Positions 5,569 through 6,705 of a stretch of 6,705 nucleotides of DNA are shown in pieces. The DNA comes from Acidobacteriota bacterium (GTDB lineage Bacteria; Acidobacteriota; Polarisedimenticolia; QHYA01). The position numbers and the translations under genes are program-made. Within the stretch, counting starts at the first letter, position 1; every line of letters starts with the position of its first letter. The notes under the pieces were generated by a model. The model was not told where the DNA came from. It searched no databases and worked only from the letters and a program-made list of their open reading frames with translations. The DNA is taken from contig QHYA01000222.1 of assembly GCA_003223995.1 (NCBI GenBank), forward strand, positions 1-6,705, in the 5' to 3' direction.

Positions 5569-6705
5569 ATGCGAGTCGACGTGATTATGCCCCAGATGGG
5601 GGAGAGCATCCAGGAAGGAACGTTGACGAAGTGGTTGAAGAAGCTCGGGGAAACCGTCAAGAGGGATGAGCCGCTGTTCGAGATCTCGACCGACAAGGTG
5701 GACGCGGAGATCCCCGCTCCGGCCGCCGGCAAGCTCGCGGAGGTGAAGGTGACCGAGGGGGTGACCGTCCCGATCAACACTGTCGTGGCCACTATCGAGA
5801 CCGACCTGTCCGCCGCCGCAGGGGCGCCCGTGCCGGCCGGGGCAGTTGCCGCGGCTGCAGGACCGGGGACCTCCAGCGCGCCAGCGGCCGGCGTGCCCTC
5901 AGCGGGCATGGGAGCCTCCGGCGGGACCCGCCCCTTCGCGGGCGAACCGCGCGGGGGACCCATGCCGGCCCCGGCCGCGGCCAGCGCCCCCGATTCCTCG
6001 AAACCGCGTTCGGAGATGACAGCGGAGGAGCTGAGGCGGACACGCTCTTCGCCGGTCGTGCGGAAGATCGCCGCCGAACACGGCGTCGACATCTCGTCGA
6101 TCCAGGGGACCGGGATCTCCGGGCGGGTCACGAAGAGGGACATCCTCGGCTCTCTCGAATCGGGGCTGGCGGTCGGCCCCGGCAGGCCGGCCTCGGTTGC
6201 CGGTGTCCCGGCCCCAGGGGTCCCTGCCGCCGCCGCGATGCCGCCTGTATGGCCCGCTCGAGAGCCGTCCCCGCGGCAGGTTCCTCCCGCTACGCCGGGC
6301 GAGCGGTTCGAGCGGGTCCCGATGACCGTGATGCGCAAGAGGATCGCCGAGCACATGGTCCTATCCCGCCGCACCTCCGCCCACGTGACGACCGTCTTCG
6401 AGGTCGACTTCTCGCGCGTGGAGTCGATCCGGCGAGAAAAAGGGGCCGCGTTCCTCGACCGGCACGGTGTGAAGCTGACCTATATGCCGTTCATCGCCAA
6501 GGCCGTGATCGACTCTCTCCATGCGTTCCCCGTCCTCAACGCCTCCGTCGATGGCGAGGACATCCTCTACAAGAAAGACATCACCCTCGGGATCGCGGTC
6601 GCCCTGGAGTGGGGTCTGATCGTCCCCGTCGTCCGCCATGCCGATGACCTGTCGCTGTCCGGCCTCGCCAAGGGCATCTCCGCGCTGGCCGAGAAGGCGC
6701 GCAAC
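5569..6705 (+). CDS. 2-oxoacid dehydrogenase E2 acyltransferase (3' truncated by window)
   Basis: E2 forms the core of the complex: it takes the acyl group from E1 onto lipoyl-lysine and transfers it to CoA. The frame is open from ATG 5569 (GGGAG 6 nt upstream) through the window end, giving 379 residues. There is one lipoyl domain at residues 1-77 with the lipoylation motif STDKVDAEI (Lys43). A flexible Ala/Pro/Gly-rich linker (about 78-150) follows, then a peripheral subunit-binding domain (about 159-197; SSPVVRKIAAEHGVD, GTGISGRVTKRDIL). A second Ala/Pro linker leads to the start of the catalytic domain (from about 245; MTVMRKRIAEHM, LGIAVALEWGLIVPVV). The catalytic HHxxxDG motif should lie beyond the window. 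The single lipoyl domain fits branched-chain-type, 2-oxoglutarate-type and many bacterial pyruvate E2 proteins; the E1 alpha/beta neighbours argue against 2-oxoglutarate, whose E1 is usually one long chain. Confidence 0.95.
   Translation, partial: MRVDVIMPQMGESIQEGTLTKWLKKLGETVKRDEPLFEISTDKVDAEIPAPAAGKLAEVKVTEGVTVPINTVVATIETDLSAAAGAPVPAGAVAAAAGPGTSSAPAAGVPSAGMGASGGTRPFAGEPRGGPMPAPAAASAPDSSKPRSEMTAEELRRTRSSPVVRKIAAEHGVDISSIQGTGISGRVTKRDILGSLESGLAVGPGRPASVAGVPAPGVPAAAAMPPVWPAREPSPRQVPPATPGERFERVPMTVMRKRIAEHMVLSRRTSAHVTTVFEVDFSRVESIRREKGAAFLDRHGVKLTYMPFIAKAVIDSLHAFPVLNASVDGEDILYKKDITLGIAVALEWGLIVPVVRHADDLSLSGLAKGISALAEKARN

Noticed and set aside
5373..6374. 333-codon minus-strand frame opposite E2
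   Set aside because: It is Ala/Gly/Pro-rich because it mirrors the E2 linker; the + strand frame is open and matches E2 throughout.

Overview
The window is GC-rich (roughly two thirds G+C, third codon positions mostly G or C). Every gene lies on the + strand and is bacterial. The gene complement is RNase Y, a short-form ThiC, and a 2-oxoacid dehydrogenase complex with a heterotetrameric E1 and a single-lipoyl E2. Together with the E1-alpha style (a GKDGNLHF motif), this suggests Acidobacteriota or another deep-branching soil/sediment phylum. That placement is an inference from resemblance only.

Layout. (1) 2-637: the 3' end of rny (RNase Y), cut by the window edge. Its reading frame runs 32 codons past the usual VEYA(K/R) end into the next gene. 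(2) 558-1913: thiC, complete, making the pyrimidine half of thiamine; it overlaps rny by 80 bp, leaving no room for a TPP riboswitch in between. (3) 1913-2078: a 166-bp non-coding, nearly palindromic element with perfect 19-bp terminal inverted repeats flanked by TA dinucleotides, best read as a MITE-like insertion. It sits inside the thiC stop codon yet leaves that codon as TAG. (4) 2122-6705: an apparent operon for a 2-oxoacid dehydrogenase complex: lpdA (E3), E1 alpha, E1 beta and E2 (cut by the window end). lpdA and E1 alpha overlap by 4 bp, E1 alpha and E1 beta are 23 bp apart, and E2 follows after 89 bp. lpdA, E1 alpha and E1 beta all start with GTG.

How the genes fit together. ThiC makes a precursor of thiamine diphosphate (ThDP). 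E1 would use ThDP to decarboxylate a 2-oxoacid, E2 would carry the acyl group on lipoyl-lysine, and E3 would reoxidise the lipoyl group with NAD+. The substrate (pyruvate, branched-chain 2-oxoacids or other) cannot be told from the sequence.

The most unusual points are two. The E1-alpha subunit appears to lack the Mg/ThDP signature (GDG reads IGG, NN reads ND) and the conserved YRxxHHS-type active-site loop, although its E1-beta, E2 and E3 partners look intact. The second is the palindromic TA-flanked element at the thiC stop. I see no CRISPR array, tRNA, rRNA, phage gene or defence gene. Apart from these points the region is ordinary metabolism, and I do not see a new multi-gene system.
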